From JAKIWV01 sp963773945 (GTDB lineage Archaea; Thermoplasmatota; Thermoplasmata; Lutacidiplasmatales; UBA184), in the NCBI GenBank assembly GCA_963773945.1, contig CAVZDD010000005.1:434001-498000 (forward strand): a DNA stretch of 64,000 bases, read 5' to 3'. A program made the position numbers and the translations under genes. Under the pieces are notes generated by a model. It saw only the letters and a list, made by a program, of their open reading frames with translations, had not been told where the DNA came from and ran no database searches. Below, piece by piece: positions 53,609 to 61,442 of the stretch. How positions within the stretch are numbered: position 1 is the first letter of the stretch; each line of letters begins with the position of its first letter.

Positions 53609-53697
53609 ACGGTTGGCGCGCGGTCCATTGCACACAGTCGACCAGATTCTGGTCAGGTAGCTAAAATTGTGGTCGTATCCTGTACCTGCGTTGGTCC

Positions 53698-53969
53698 GTG
53701 GCAAGAATCCAACTCTGGGTGAGGCCCGCCAGCAAGGCGGACTCCCTCACATGGGACGCGTGGCGGGCGCGTTGGGTGGTCTCCTGTCGGGCCCTACCAG
53801 CGGAAGGAAAAGCGAACCAAGCGGTGGCGCGCTTAGTCGCGAACTGGCTCGAAGTACCCCGTCGTCAGTTTACTGGGTGAAGTCGGGATCGTCGCGCGCG
53901 AAAGTACTTTCGGTCGAAGGAATTGATGACGCTGAAGCCGAGCGGATGCTCCGCTCACATGCGGCTTAG
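53698..53969 (+). pseudogene. DUF167 (YggU-like) protein, frameshifted
   Basis: Frame from GTG 53698: MARIQLWVRPASKADSLTW, ALPAEGKANQAVARLVANWLEVPRRQ, then a stop. In the next frame VYWVKSGSSRAKVLSVEGID continues to TAG 53967-53969. The combined sequence has the DUF167 signature P.EGKAN.A...L...L.V....V.(V/L)..G..SR.K. One base is missing at about 53867-53869. Full product would be about 90 residues; role unknown. Confidence 0.75.
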
Positions 53970-54091
53970 GCAGAAGTGACTAGGAAGCTTGCTGAAAGGG
54001 AGCCGTAACCGGGTCGAGCCTCGTCAAGTAAGGTTCATTTCTACAGTAGCAGCACGCGGAGTCTCAGACGGCTCCAGAGCTTCGCAGCCTG

Positions 54092-54113
54092 GGGTGCAAG
54101 GGAGATTGCACCT
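54092..54113 (+). repeat. Dispersed palindrome, copy 17
   Basis: GGGTGCAA, spacer gggaga, TTGCACCT, then ACCGTT. Convergent gap between the DUF167 gene and the RelE-type toxin. Confidence 0.92.
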
Positions 54114-54183
54114 ACCGTTTACCCGAATGAGTGACGATGTACCTCCGACTAAGGAGTGAGCGCGAAGGTCTCTAGCGTGTGAG

Positions 54184-54543
54184 CTATCGGCGGACCTGGT
54201 GAGCGGGCCTGGGTACCCGTTGGGGATAGGCCCTCGGGCGTTTCACTATGCGGGTGAAAACCAGCGTCTGCCCCTCGACTCGGTAAAAAACGCGGTATTT
54301 ACCGAGATGGAACCTCCACTCCCCCGGGTGCCGAGCTCCCTGGCGTACGCGGAGCCACGGAAAGGAGCTGAACGGGTTCCGAAGAAGGTAGGTAAGTTTT
54401 TCCCGAAACAGCCGTTGGAGCGGACGCGGAAGAGCGAGAAACTCCCGCTCCGCGGATTCTAGGAACTCGTAGTCGTACGAGGTCCCACCAGCCCAGCTTT
54501 GCGTAAGACGCGATGTCCTGGAACCCGTTTCTCCGTCCGCCAA
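54184..54543 (-). CDS. RelE-type toxin
   Basis: A 119-residue frame. The RelE fold runs from SYDYEFLESAEREFLALPRPLQRLFREKLTYLLRNPFSSFPWLRV to HPGEWRFHLGKYRVFYRVEGQTLVFTRIVKR, the basic strands of the cleft. The only in-frame ATG is 54543, 85 bases inside the antitoxin gene. The first 20 residues look non-conserved, so the true start may be a rarer codon nearer 54480. A basic tail ends it. Confidence 0.8.
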   Translation of the reverse strand: MADGETGSRTSRLTQSWAGGTSYDYEFLESAEREFLALPRPLQRLFREKLTYLLRNPFSSFPWLRVRQGARHPGEWRFHLGKYRVFYRVEGQTLVFTRIVKRPRAYPQRVPRPAHQVRR

Positions 54544-54707
54544 CGTTTCTCGATCTCATGGTAGAACTCATCGTCGAAGAACGTCTCCTCGAGGAGGTTT
54601 TGGAGGAGATCGTCGAAACTCTCACCGGTGGCCTTGACCGACTCCAGAAGTCGGCGGGTCTTCTCGGTGACCGTGATTGTTGTCGAACGGCTCAAGGCTG
54701 AGGACAC
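54459..54707 (-). CDS. Small antitoxin of a RelE-type module
   Basis: An 82-residue protein. SRSTTITVTEKTRRLLESVKATGESFDDLLQNLLEE is the DNA-binding half, similar in layout to the antitoxins at 43886 and 44498. The tail (FYHEIEKRWRTEKRVPGH) should wrap the toxin. GTG 54707 fits a TATA-like box about 30 bases upstream; TTG 54716 is the alternative. Confidence 0.8.
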   Translation of the reverse strand: MSSALSRSTTITVTEKTRRLLESVKATGESFDDLLQNLLEETFFDDEFYHEIEKRWRTEKRVPGHRVLRKAGLVGPRTTTSS

Positions 54708-54721
54708 GGGGTTCAATTGGA

Positions 54722-54741
54722 CCTAATTGGTATAAATCTTG
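54722..54741 (-). promoter_or_regulatory. TATA-like box and direct repeats before the antitoxin
   Basis: Minus strand: AGATTTATACC, then CCAATTA and CCAATTG. The half-site (T)CCAAT also makes up the palindromic operator of the orphan antitoxin at 44720-44742. A shared operator half-site is therefore possible. Confidence 0.45.
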
Positions 54742-54857
54742 CGGCGCCGGTGGACGACGTCGTCGCAGATGACCACCGCCACCGGTACTCAGGCAGTGGG
54801 GGGAATGCGGTTACAACGTGGACTGAGCTTGCTTACTTCGTTCAGAAGAAGGAACAG

Positions 54858-55172
54858 ATGTTAATCTTGTCAAGAGTATGCGCCTCTATGGCTGGAGGAG
54901 CTCAACCGGTTTCCAGCTCGGTTGATGTCAATCTCTCTACCGCTCAATTTGTACAATCCCTTCTCGAGGAGGAGGGGATCCCGGTCAGTCGAAATTGGTT
55001 GTTGCCTCGTCTCAAGGAATCGGGCCATTCCACCTCTCGACCCCGGTTGAACCGAGTCCTGAACTACTACCTGAAGCTCGGGCTGGTAGTCGAGGGCTCT
55101 AAAGGGGTCCAGTGGACTCATAACCTAAGTCCACGACTTCTTCACGCCATTGCCACCGGTAGGCGACTCTGA
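54858..55172 (+). CDS. Winged-helix-like hypothetical protein
   Basis: A 104-residue protein from ATG 54858 with GAAGAAGGA just upstream. AQFVQSLLEEEGIPVSRNWLLPRLKESGHSTSRPRLNRVLNYYLKLGLVVEGSKGVQWTH has the helix-turn-helix plus wing pattern; the final part is basic. Probably DNA binding; no partner domain. A longer frame back to 54717 is unlikely, as it runs across the divergent promoter. Confidence 0.65.
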   Translation: MLILSRVCASMAGGAQPVSSSVDVNLSTAQFVQSLLEEEGIPVSRNWLLPRLKESGHSTSRPRLNRVLNYYLKLGLVVEGSKGVQWTHNLSPRLLHAIATGRRL

Positions 55173-55218
55173 GGGCGGCTCGAGCCCTCCCGACCGCCCT
55201 CGGTCCCGGTCTACCAGC

Positions 55219-55240
55219 GGGTGCAATAGAGATTGCAGCC
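55219..55240 (+). repeat. Dispersed palindrome, copy 18
   Basis: GGGTGCAA, spacer tagaga, TTGCAGCC. Convergent gap. Confidence 0.85.
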
Positions 55241-55319
55241 CGGAGCGGCTAGCCGGTAGAACACGCTGGACGACCAGGTCCGATTCGTCGTATGTATGCC
55301 GAGAGCGAGCCGGAGTCGA

Positions 55320-56120
55320 TCAGAAGCTGTTCGCCGTTTCGCCACCGTCCACATCCCAAGTGGAACCCACAACGAAGCTGGCCTTGTCCGACGCCAAGAA
55401 TGCCACCACGTTAGCCACTTCCTCGGCCCGACCGAATCTACCTATAGGGATGACATCGGAATGCCTCTTGAGGAAGCTCGACATCTTTTCGGACGAACCG
55501 TCCGTAAATTCGCGAGCTGCCCTGTGCCAGAGTGGTGTTTCGATCCGACCGGCGCAGACGCAATTGACACGGATACGGTCGGAAATGAGGGCGAGCGACA
55601 TCGACTTGGAAAATGATGCCAGAGCCGCTTTGGAGGCGACGTAGTCTGCGAGGTGGGCCCTTCCGCGGTGACCCCAAATGGAAGAGACATTCACGATCGA
55701 CCCGCCGGCGGCCTTCCGCATGAGTGGAACGACCTCGCGAGTAAAGCCCACCGCGCTCATGAAATTGGTATCAAGGGAGAACTTCCAGTCTTCATCGCTC
55801 AAGTCGAAAGACTTCAATGCAATACCCCCACGCGAAATATCTCCCGCGTTGTTTACCAGAATGTCGATCCGGCCCAACCGACGCTTGACCTCCTTTACCG
55901 CCCGTGAGATATCCTGAGTCCGAGTCACATCGGCCTTGATCGGTACAATCTTGACCTTGGCCGGTTCGAGAGCAGCACGAACCTCCTCTAGCGCGGAGCG
56001 GTCTCGCCCCACAATCCCCAAATGAACTCCTTCTGCCGCTAACCGAAGTGCAATAGCACGTCCGATGCCACGACTGGCCCCTGTAATCAGGGCTCCCTTC
56101 CCCTTTAGATCCAGATCCAT
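55320..56120 (-). CDS. Short-chain dehydrogenase/reductase
   Basis: A 266-residue SDR. GALITGASRGIGRAIALRLAAEG binds NAD(P), ILVNNAGDISRG is the structural motif, VNVSSIWGHRG supplies the catalytic Ser and DYVASKAALASFSKSM the Tyr-x3-Lys. CAGRIETPLW follows. An Arg at the end of strand 2 (IVGRDRSAL) suggests NADPH preference. ATG 56120 is chosen over 56159. Substrate unknown; oxidoreduction of a small alcohol or ketone is expected. Confidence 0.93.
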   Translation of the reverse strand: MDLDLKGKGALITGASRGIGRAIALRLAAEGVHLGIVGRDRSALEEVRAALEPAKVKIVPIKADVTRTQDISRAVKEVKRRLGRIDILVNNAGDISRGGIALKSFDLSDEDWKFSLDTNFMSAVGFTREVVPLMRKAAGGSIVNVSSIWGHRGRAHLADYVASKAALASFSKSMSLALISDRIRVNCVCAGRIETPLWHRAAREFTDGSSEKMSSFLKRHSDVIPIGRFGRAEEVANVVAFLASDKASFVVGSTWDVDGGETANSF

Positions 56121-56234
56121 GAGAGCAACCCCAAGGGTCACGCCCTCCTGCTCAATCAACCTATGCCGGTCCCGCGGGCGCTATCTGTCGGCCTTCCGTG
56201 CCGGGGTGGCCACTCATGCACCATCTACGAAACT

Positions 56235-56256
56235 GGGTGCAACGGGCATTGCACCC
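56235..56256 (+). repeat. Dispersed palindrome, copy 19
   Basis: GGGTGCAA, spacer cgggca, TTGCACCC, perfect arms. Divergent gap between the SDR and the membrane-protein gene. Confidence 0.92.
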
Positions 56257-56337
56257 CTCGCCTTGGCGCGGGGACAAGATAAGAAGAATCTTTGATTGGC
56301 GGCTTCTCTGAGTCGCTCGGCAGCCGAGGAGGGTCAG

Positions 56338-56844
56338 ATGAGTTGGGATTCATTTTTTACGGCGGAAGTCGGGGCGACCGCTGCCCTCACGGGTCTCCTC
56401 TTTGTGGGAATCACGATCAATCTGCAGCGAATCACCGCTCTTCCGACGGCGACGATTCGCGCCTTCCAGACCCTGTTGATATTGATTGATGCTTTCATCA
56501 TTGAGTCCCTCTTCCTCGTCCCCGGCCAATCGGGCAAGGTTCAGGGAATTGAGGTCCTCGCCGTTGGGATCGCACTGTGGGTAGTCCTCAATGCCTTTGA
56601 GAGGTCCATCTGGCACCTAGAGCCCGATTCCTTTCGGGCCTCCCTGTGGGCTCCGACAACCGAAATTCAGATTCCGTCCGTGTTCGCCATCGTCGGCGGA
56701 GTCGCCCTCTTGATCGGGAGCCCCTCGGCTCTATACTGGTTCGTTCCCATGACCTTGGCCAGCTTCCTGATTGCCATTTTCCAAGCCTGGGTGCTCACCG
56801 TCGAGATCCTCAAGTTGCCGAATCAGTCCGCGGTTCCTAGATAG
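56338..56844 (+). CDS. Four-helix membrane protein
   Basis: A 168-residue protein. SFFTAEVGATAALTGLLFVGITINL, TLLILIDAFIIESLFLV, GIEVLAVGIALWVVLNAF and IPSVFAIVGGVALLIGSP onward form four to five helices with short loops; I recall the first pattern from uncharacterised bacterial and archaeal membrane proteins. ATG 56338 is preceded by GAGGAGGG about 10 bases upstream. Function unknown. Confidence 0.75.
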   Translation: MSWDSFFTAEVGATAALTGLLFVGITINLQRITALPTATIRAFQTLLILIDAFIIESLFLVPGQSGKVQGIEVLAVGIALWVVLNAFERSIWHLEPDSFRASLWAPTTEIQIPSVFAIVGGVALLIGSPSALYWFVPMTLASFLIAIFQAWVLTVEILKLPNQSAVPR

Positions 56845-56909
56845 TCGGCAGTCCGAGCCGGAGCAATGCGAGGGGGCCACCGGCATGCCGGCCGCTGCCC
56901 TGGGCGACG

Positions 56910-57464
56910 CTAAACCCCCGGGGCGAGGTATTTCAGAAAGTCGCGATGTTCGCGGCCGATCCGTAACGAGTGAAACTGTGCTCTCGGAATGAACCGGAGC
57001 TCGGACCATCCGGGATTCACCCGAGGGGCCCGGGTCGATCGCACTCCATAGACAAACCCGATGGCCCAGTGGTAGACCTGGCGACGCCTTCGGCCGACCC
57101 CCTTCCACTGGCCGGTCGGCATCCGACACGAATCGATGCCCAAAAGACGAGGATGTGGGTTGTAGAGTCCGGCCCAGGTTCGAGCGATCCGCTTCGCCCC
57201 GTCTACCGGGTCCTCTCCGACCAGCAAGTGAGTTGCCGGCAGAGTCCATGCTCCGTCGCGTGCGAGATCGCGGATCCGCCATACCCCGACGCCGCCCCTT
57301 TCGGGCCAGTTGCGATGCGGGCGGGGTTGCCCGAAGAGCACGTCCCCCCGGCGATTCTGAACTAGGACGAACGCGGAAAGACATAGTCCCCCTGGTGGTA
57401 CGTGGATTAGCCATTTCCGGTTCGTCGGACCAATACGTGCCCACCGGGTACTGGCTGGCTCCAT
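56910..57464 (-). CDS. NUDIX-fold protein with a degenerate catalytic box
   Basis: A 184-residue protein from ATG 57464. GGLCLSAFVLVQNRRGDVLFGQPR is the usual first strands, WTLPATHLLVGEDPVDGAKRIARTWAGL aligns with the NUDIX box, and VYHWAIGFVYGVR, then LRFIPRAQFHSL follow. The box should read G-x5-E-x7-REUxEExGU: here Gly-Gly, the Arg-Glu pair and the two metal-binding Glu are absent (RTWAGL). So the fold is NUDIX but hydrolysis is doubtful; ligand binding is more likely. Confidence 0.72.
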   Translation of the reverse strand: MEPASTRWARIGPTNRKWLIHVPPGGLCLSAFVLVQNRRGDVLFGQPRPHRNWPERGGVGVWRIRDLARDGAWTLPATHLLVGEDPVDGAKRIARTWAGLYNPHPRLLGIDSCRMPTGQWKGVGRRRRQVYHWAIGFVYGVRSTRAPRVNPGWSELRFIPRAQFHSLRIGREHRDFLKYLAPGV

Positions 57465-57526
57465 TCCGCCTCCCGAAAGGTCCGCTGGGTATTGAGGGCT
57501 ACCCCGGGGAGGTAGATCCGACCAGC

Positions 57527-57549
57527 GGGTGCAACGGTTGGTTGCACCC
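57527..57549 (+). repeat. Dispersed palindrome, copy 20
   Basis: GGGTGCAA, 7-base spacer cggttgg, TTGCACCC. Divergent gap. Confidence 0.9.
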
Positions 57550-57622
57550 ATACGTTCGGGGTCAACTGGACGACCCGGAAGCGAACTAGGTTGCTCAAGT
57601 AGGGGAAATCCATCTGGGGCTG

Positions 57623-58114
57623 ATGCCCGACTCACTGGATCTTCCCCCCCGCGCCTTCCTTGTGTTGCCCGGTGAAGGCCAGGCTTTACCAAGTCCTCCC
57701 GGACTTTCCACGATCATCAAGGCACGCGCGGAAACCACGGGCGGTTCAATTACCGTGCTCGACCACACGATTCCGCCCAAGTCAGGACCCCCCCTCCACA
57801 TCCATGTCCGGGAGGACGAGATGTGGTACATCCTGGAGGGTGAACTCCGATTCAAGGCCGGCCAACAGATCTTCCGGGCGCCGGTGGGTTCTTTCGTATT
57901 TGTCTCCCGTGGTACGCCGCACTGTCTTCAGAACGCCGGCAGGACCCCCGCCCGATACCTGGAGATGTTCGCGCCGGCGGGAATGGAAAGGTTTTTCGAG
58001 GAACTTGATCGCCACTCTTCTCGCGAATTAACTCCGGAGGTCTATCATTCAATTGCGGAACGGGCATTCATGAAGGTGGTCGGGCCACCGCTCTCAGAGT
58101 CCGACCCAATCTGA
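57623..58114 (+). CDS. Cupin-domain protein
   Basis: A 163-residue small cupin. Metal site in GPPLHIHVREDEMWYILEGELRF (two His and Glu) and GTPHCLQNAG (His); this is the cupin 2 pattern. Followed by a helical C-terminal tail (MERFFEELDRH). Similar proteins are annotated quercetin dioxygenase-like or isomerases; none can be chosen here. No signal peptide. Confidence 0.9.
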   Translation: MPDSLDLPPRAFLVLPGEGQALPSPPGLSTIIKARAETTGGSITVLDHTIPPKSGPPLHIHVREDEMWYILEGELRFKAGQQIFRAPVGSFVFVSRGTPHCLQNAGRTPARYLEMFAPAGMERFFEELDRHSSRELTPEVYHSIAERAFMKVVGPPLSESDPI

Positions 58115-58219
58115 CCGAGCCCTGTTTCCGACTTTAGTGGGAAGTAGGGCCGGGACTCTCAGTCCTCAGAGCACATCCGTTCCTGCGACGATGTGCCTAG
58201 GGGAGTGATGGTCGGAGCG

Positions 58220-58241
58220 AGGTGCTAAGGAAATTGCAACC
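58220..58241 (+). repeat. Dispersed palindrome, copy 21
   Basis: AGGTGCTA, spacer aggaaa, TTGCAACC (mismatch in each arm). Convergent gap. Confidence 0.7.
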
Positions 58242-58289
58242 TATTCCCCTGCCACCGACGGCGGATGAGTCGGCAAGGGGTTTCGTCTT

Positions 58290-58865
58290 CTAGCGTTGCG
58301 ACCCATGCATCCTGGCGGTAGGTATTGCACGACGACGAAGCTCAGGGACGAGATCATCCGCCAAGTCCCTACGGGCCACCCGGGTCACGTAATCCCAATC
58401 GATTCCGTCGGTATACTCAGCGGCCAGGGCAGCAGCTTGGTCGAAGAACTGGGATCCACTTCTTGGCCAAACCTTGGTCTCGATCAATCGCTTGGCAATC
58501 AGGTCTTCAACCGCGGCGAGTTTGACTTGGCCGTAGGGTGTGGAAACTTCCCGCAAACGATCTTCATCGCCGGCGTAGTGCATTCCAACCGGATCAACCC
58601 ACAGATTAAGTTCGGGCCGGTACCAGACCCGTCCCTTCCGCCGGAAGCCCCACTTTTCCAACGTTCCAACAAGGGCCCTGCGATTCCCGACCACGTCCAC
58701 ATCGTCCGATACATACTCGCCGCTCGTGTAGATCTCGATAGCCGAGCCGCCCACGATTACGACTCGGGTCTTTGCGGCAGTCGCCAATAAAGCGCCAAGC
58801 CAGAGATTCCGTTCTGGGCGATCCTTGGCTCTCGCAAGGATTGCTGCTAACTCGCTCGCATTCAT
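58290..58865 (-). CDS. Nucleotidyltransferase-fold protein, toxin-like
   Basis: A 191-residue protein. VVIVGGSAIEIYTSGEYVSDDVDVV carries the GGSA and D-x-D signature of the MNT/AbiEii nucleotidyltransferase fold, and VKLAAVEDLIAKRLIETKVW is the following helix typical of AbiEii-like members. It overlaps the HTH gene upstream by ATGA, a strict two-gene operon. Inferred role: toxin or defence effector that adds nucleotides to tRNA or protein, silenced by the partner. Confidence 0.82.
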   Translation of the reverse strand: MNASELAAILARAKDRPERNLWLGALLATAAKTRVVIVGGSAIEIYTSGEYVSDDVDVVGNRRALVGTLEKWGFRRKGRVWYRPELNLWVDPVGMHYAGDEDRLREVSTPYGQVKLAAVEDLIAKRLIETKVWPRSGSQFFDQAAALAAEYTDGIDWDYVTRVARRDLADDLVPELRRRAIPTARMHGSQR

Positions 58866-59347
58866 CGAGAAGTTCGATTTGTTCGGATGGAAGTCCGGGC
58901 CCCAGCCTTCGCGAGAGCCGCATCCTTCTGGTTTCGCCGTCGAATCTCATTGACCGAGGGAGTACGGCCGGCTTTGAACTTGGACAAATCCAAGGGGTCC
59001 CGCGCGCTCCTCTGCATGGCCAACGCGGCACGCCGTTCTCGCTCTCGCGCGCTGCCAGTGAGATCTTGGCTCCAGACGATTCTCAGGCGGCGGCGCATAA
59101 GGGCCTTCAAGTCGGGATCGACAACTACCCAACCGTCCCGATTCTCTGGAGTGGAGGCCCTTTGGACCTCGTTGAACTGAAGGAGCCGTTTCAGTTCCCG
59201 GTAGACGTTTGGTGGTTTAATTCCCACAATCGTGGCAACGCGGTACGCCGTAAGGGGGGCGGATGCGTTGGCTAAGGCGGCCAACGTCCGTACCCGGTCC
59301 TCCGACCCGAAGAGAGCCGCAAGTCCGGGATCTACTACAAGCGTCAT
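58862..59347 (-). CDS. Winged-helix antitoxin-like protein
   Basis: A 161-residue protein. SEDRVRTLAALANASAPLTAYRVATIVGIKPPNVYRELKRLLQFNEV is a winged helix, then a linker and a basic helical C-terminal part (RERERRAALAMQRSARDP). A perfect palindrome (59356-59374) lies 9 bases before its ATG. By position it is the DNA-binding partner of the nucleotidyltransferase, like AbiEi/AbiEii, although the sequences are not close to those by eye. Confidence 0.78.
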   Translation of the reverse strand: MTLVVDPGLAALFGSEDRVRTLAALANASAPLTAYRVATIVGIKPPNVYRELKRLLQFNEVQRASTPENRDGWVVVDPDLKALMRRRLRIVWSQDLTGSARERERRAALAMQRSARDPLDLSKFKAGRTPSVNEIRRRNQKDAALAKAGARTSIRTNRTSR

Positions 59348-59355
59348 GACAAAGT

Positions 59356-59374
59356 ATTAGTCATAATGACTAAT
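59356..59374 (-). promoter_or_regulatory. Perfect operator palindrome
   Basis: ATTAGTCAT-A-ATGACTAAT: 9-base arms around one central base, abutting the HTH gene start and overlapping its TATA region. It should be the regulator's own binding site. Confidence 0.75.
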
Positions 59375-59852
59375 AAAGACAACGGGTGTGTCGTTTCCGG
59401 AGTGTGATCTGAATGTTTGGGGTGTGTCGGGCACTCCCCCGAGAAATACGCAAATGAAAGCTCGGATCCATCGAATCATCAGAACTAGTGGGGTGACGGC
59501 GATAGCGCGGTGGCCTCAAAGTTCACCATCGTGCAATAAGCCCGATTACCCAGTTAGACCAGCCCAATTCTTGGGAGGGCCGCCTTAGCCGGAGGACGTT
59601 GGTCCTCAAGTGTAGGTTATCTGCCAAGCCGAGGAATCCGTCACACCTCTAGCCAGAACTCCTTCGCGGCGGTTGCAATGGAGATTGCGTCTTCCAAAAT
59701 TCCCGTTTGATAGGAACGAAAGCCCTCTCGCGACCCTTCGCCTAGAAAGGTCAACCACTTAGTGTTTCACAGCCTCCCGCGCCGGCTTAACTACCGTCAA
59801 AGTCAATCTGAGACCCTCATGGGCGCTTCTCACGGTTCGCAGCGGGAAAGCG
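59375..59852. other. Gap without a gene, one palindrome copy
   Basis: About 480 bases before the VOC gene. Short open frames here (59388-59588, 59762-60073) lack homology or sensible composition. The palindrome copy at 59671-59692 is the only element I see. Confidence 0.4.
59671..59692 (+). repeat. Dispersed palindrome, copy 22
   Basis: GGTTGCAA, spacer tggaga, TTGCGTCT (decayed right arm). Divergent gap. Confidence 0.7.
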
Positions 59853-60275
59853 AAATCGACTATCAAGGTCCTGTTTATCGCGGGCTTCGGCCCGATCGTC
59901 AAAGATCCTGCATCGGCCCGCAAGTTCTACGCCGACACACTCAAAATCTCATTCGAAGCAGCACCTGGGGGGTATCTGCATACAGGACGACTGGACGGAG
60001 CGAAGCACTTCGCCCTCTGGCCGCTAGCGCAGGCCTCCGAGTCGTGCTTTGGCACTGGTATATGGCCCTCTGAGGTGCCCGTTCCTCAAGCGTGGATTGA
60101 GTTCGACGTGGAAGACGTTCAGAAGTCCACGGACGAATTGAAGGAGCAAGGTTACCGACTTCTCGTGGCAGCACGCAAGGAACCTTGGGGTCAGACTGTG
60201 AGCCGATTTCTCGGCCCTGAAGGTCTGCTGGTCGGAATCACCCACACCCCCTGGATGCGTGAAACGGAACGCTGA
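59853..60275 (+). CDS. VOC-superfamily protein, start unresolved
   Basis: About 140 residues in one open frame: STIKVLFIAGFGPIVKD, SARKFYADTLKISFEAAPGG, KHFALWPLAQASESCFG, PVPQAWIEFDVEDVQKSTDEL, GITHTPWMRETER, ending at TGA 60273-60275. It is homologous to the gene at 52103-52561 over its whole length. No ATG, GTG or TTG lies in the frame before 60075, which is already past the first half. So the start is mutated, a 1-base error separates it from ATG 59819 in another frame, or an unusual codon is used. Confidence 0.7.
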   Translation, partial: KSTIKVLFIAGFGPIVKDPASARKFYADTLKISFEAAPGGYLHTGRLDGAKHFALWPLAQASESCFGTGIWPSEVPVPQAWIEFDVEDVQKSTDELKEQGYRLLVAARKEPWGQTVSRFLGPEGLLVGITHTPWMRETER

Positions 60276-60340
60276 GACAATAGCGGGCGCGGATCCACTT
60301 CGTCAGAGGGCCCCGAGCAACTTCGACTAGGGGCCTGTGA

Positions 60341-60362
60341 GGGTGCAAGGCGGATTGCAGCT
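60341..60362 (+). repeat. Dispersed palindrome, copy 23
   Basis: GGGTGCAA, spacer ggcgga, TTGCAGCT. Convergent gap between the VOC and GNAT genes. Confidence 0.88.
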
Positions 60363-60429
60363 AAGTCCCTGTTCAAAGGAGCGGATCGGCGGGAGTTCTG
60401 TCCGTCCGAGCCTGGGGATCCGTGGCGCC

Positions 60430-61278
60430 CTAAGGCGAGCTGGCTCGGGCGGGACCGCCTTCGTCCAAGGTGCCCGTCAACCACTCGCGACAGTGGCTGA
60501 TCTTGCGGTAACCCATCCGGAGGTACACTGGATATCCTGCCTCGCTGGCTTGGAGGTAGCTCGTACGACAGCCGTCCCGGCGAGCATCTACGGCCGCCTG
60601 CCACGTTACGGCGGCCCCATATCCCCGACCGCGATACTCGGGCAAGGTTCCAACGAAGAAAATCCCCCCGATTCCGTGATGAGAAACCCCGACACTAGTC
60701 GAAACCGGCACCTTCTCAACAAATCCGACGTATCCCCGTACCGCGGTGGAATCAATGAAGGGTAGGAGTCGGTCTGGATCCGGGGTTGCCCCGCCGCCAA
60801 AGGCGGTGTTCCCCACGCGAATCATCGTCCGCCAAAGTTCCGCGTCCTTCACCCGTCGAACTCTGAAGCCGTCTGGCAAGGGCGGTGCGCGGACGGGAAT
60901 GGGGTCGAGCGCCATCCCCGGCATCAATCGACCGGAATGAAGACCCGCCGAGATAGCGGGCCCCTCCACTTTGGAAATCGTCGCGTCGAAGGCGACCAGT
61001 CGCCAGTCGGACACATTCGCCGAGGCCATGAAAGACTTCGAGGCCTCGATGACCTGGGCCAGGTCTGCCCTCGGACTTGTGATGAAGACCGGATTGAACT
61101 CCGGGCCGTGAAGTCCGGAGGCAATCCGGACAACCCCTGCCTCCTCCTGGATACGACCCCCCGGCCGGGAGCGCGCAACGTTTCGAAGCGCCTCGATGAT
61201 GTTGACATGGCAACGTCGCACCAGGTCGGGTGAAACACTCGATGTCTCGCCCTGGGTCCAAGAGGGAGGATCGTCCAC
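60430..61278 (-). CDS. GNAT acetyltransferase
   Basis: A 282-residue protein. The GNAT core is C-terminal: GIGGIFFVGTLPEYRGRGYGAAVTWQAAVDARRDGC is the acetyl-CoA loop and LQASEAGYPVYLRMGYRKI the final motif. The N-terminal 140 residues include SGLHGPEFNPVFITSPRADLAQVIEAS, a second, weaker domain. Two-part GNATs like this are common and unassigned. ATG 61278 gives the natural start. Confidence 0.88.
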   Translation of the reverse strand: MDDPPSWTQGETSSVSPDLVRRCHVNIIEALRNVARSRPGGRIQEEAGVVRIASGLHGPEFNPVFITSPRADLAQVIEASKSFMASANVSDWRLVAFDATISKVEGPAISAGLHSGRLMPGMALDPIPVRAPPLPDGFRVRRVKDAELWRTMIRVGNTAFGGGATPDPDRLLPFIDSTAVRGYVGFVEKVPVSTSVGVSHHGIGGIFFVGTLPEYRGRGYGAAVTWQAAVDARRDGCRTSYLQASEAGYPVYLRMGYRKISHCREWLTGTLDEGGPARASSP

Positions 61279-61381
61279 TGACCATGTCTGATGAACTACT
61301 CCGATTTTACGATTCGGCTAGCCAACGGGAGGTCTATTTCCATTCAAGCGCGACGGACCCGCGGAGACTGAAGTGCGAAAA

Positions 61382-61403
61382 GGGTGCATGGGGGTTTGCA
61401 CCG
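61382..61403 (+). repeat. Dispersed palindrome, copy 24
   Basis: GGGTGCAT, spacer gggggt, TTGCACCG. Divergent gap. Confidence 0.8.
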
Positions 61404-61442
61404 CCCCATCTCCGGTGAATAGATTGTGGGAAGAATAATCGG

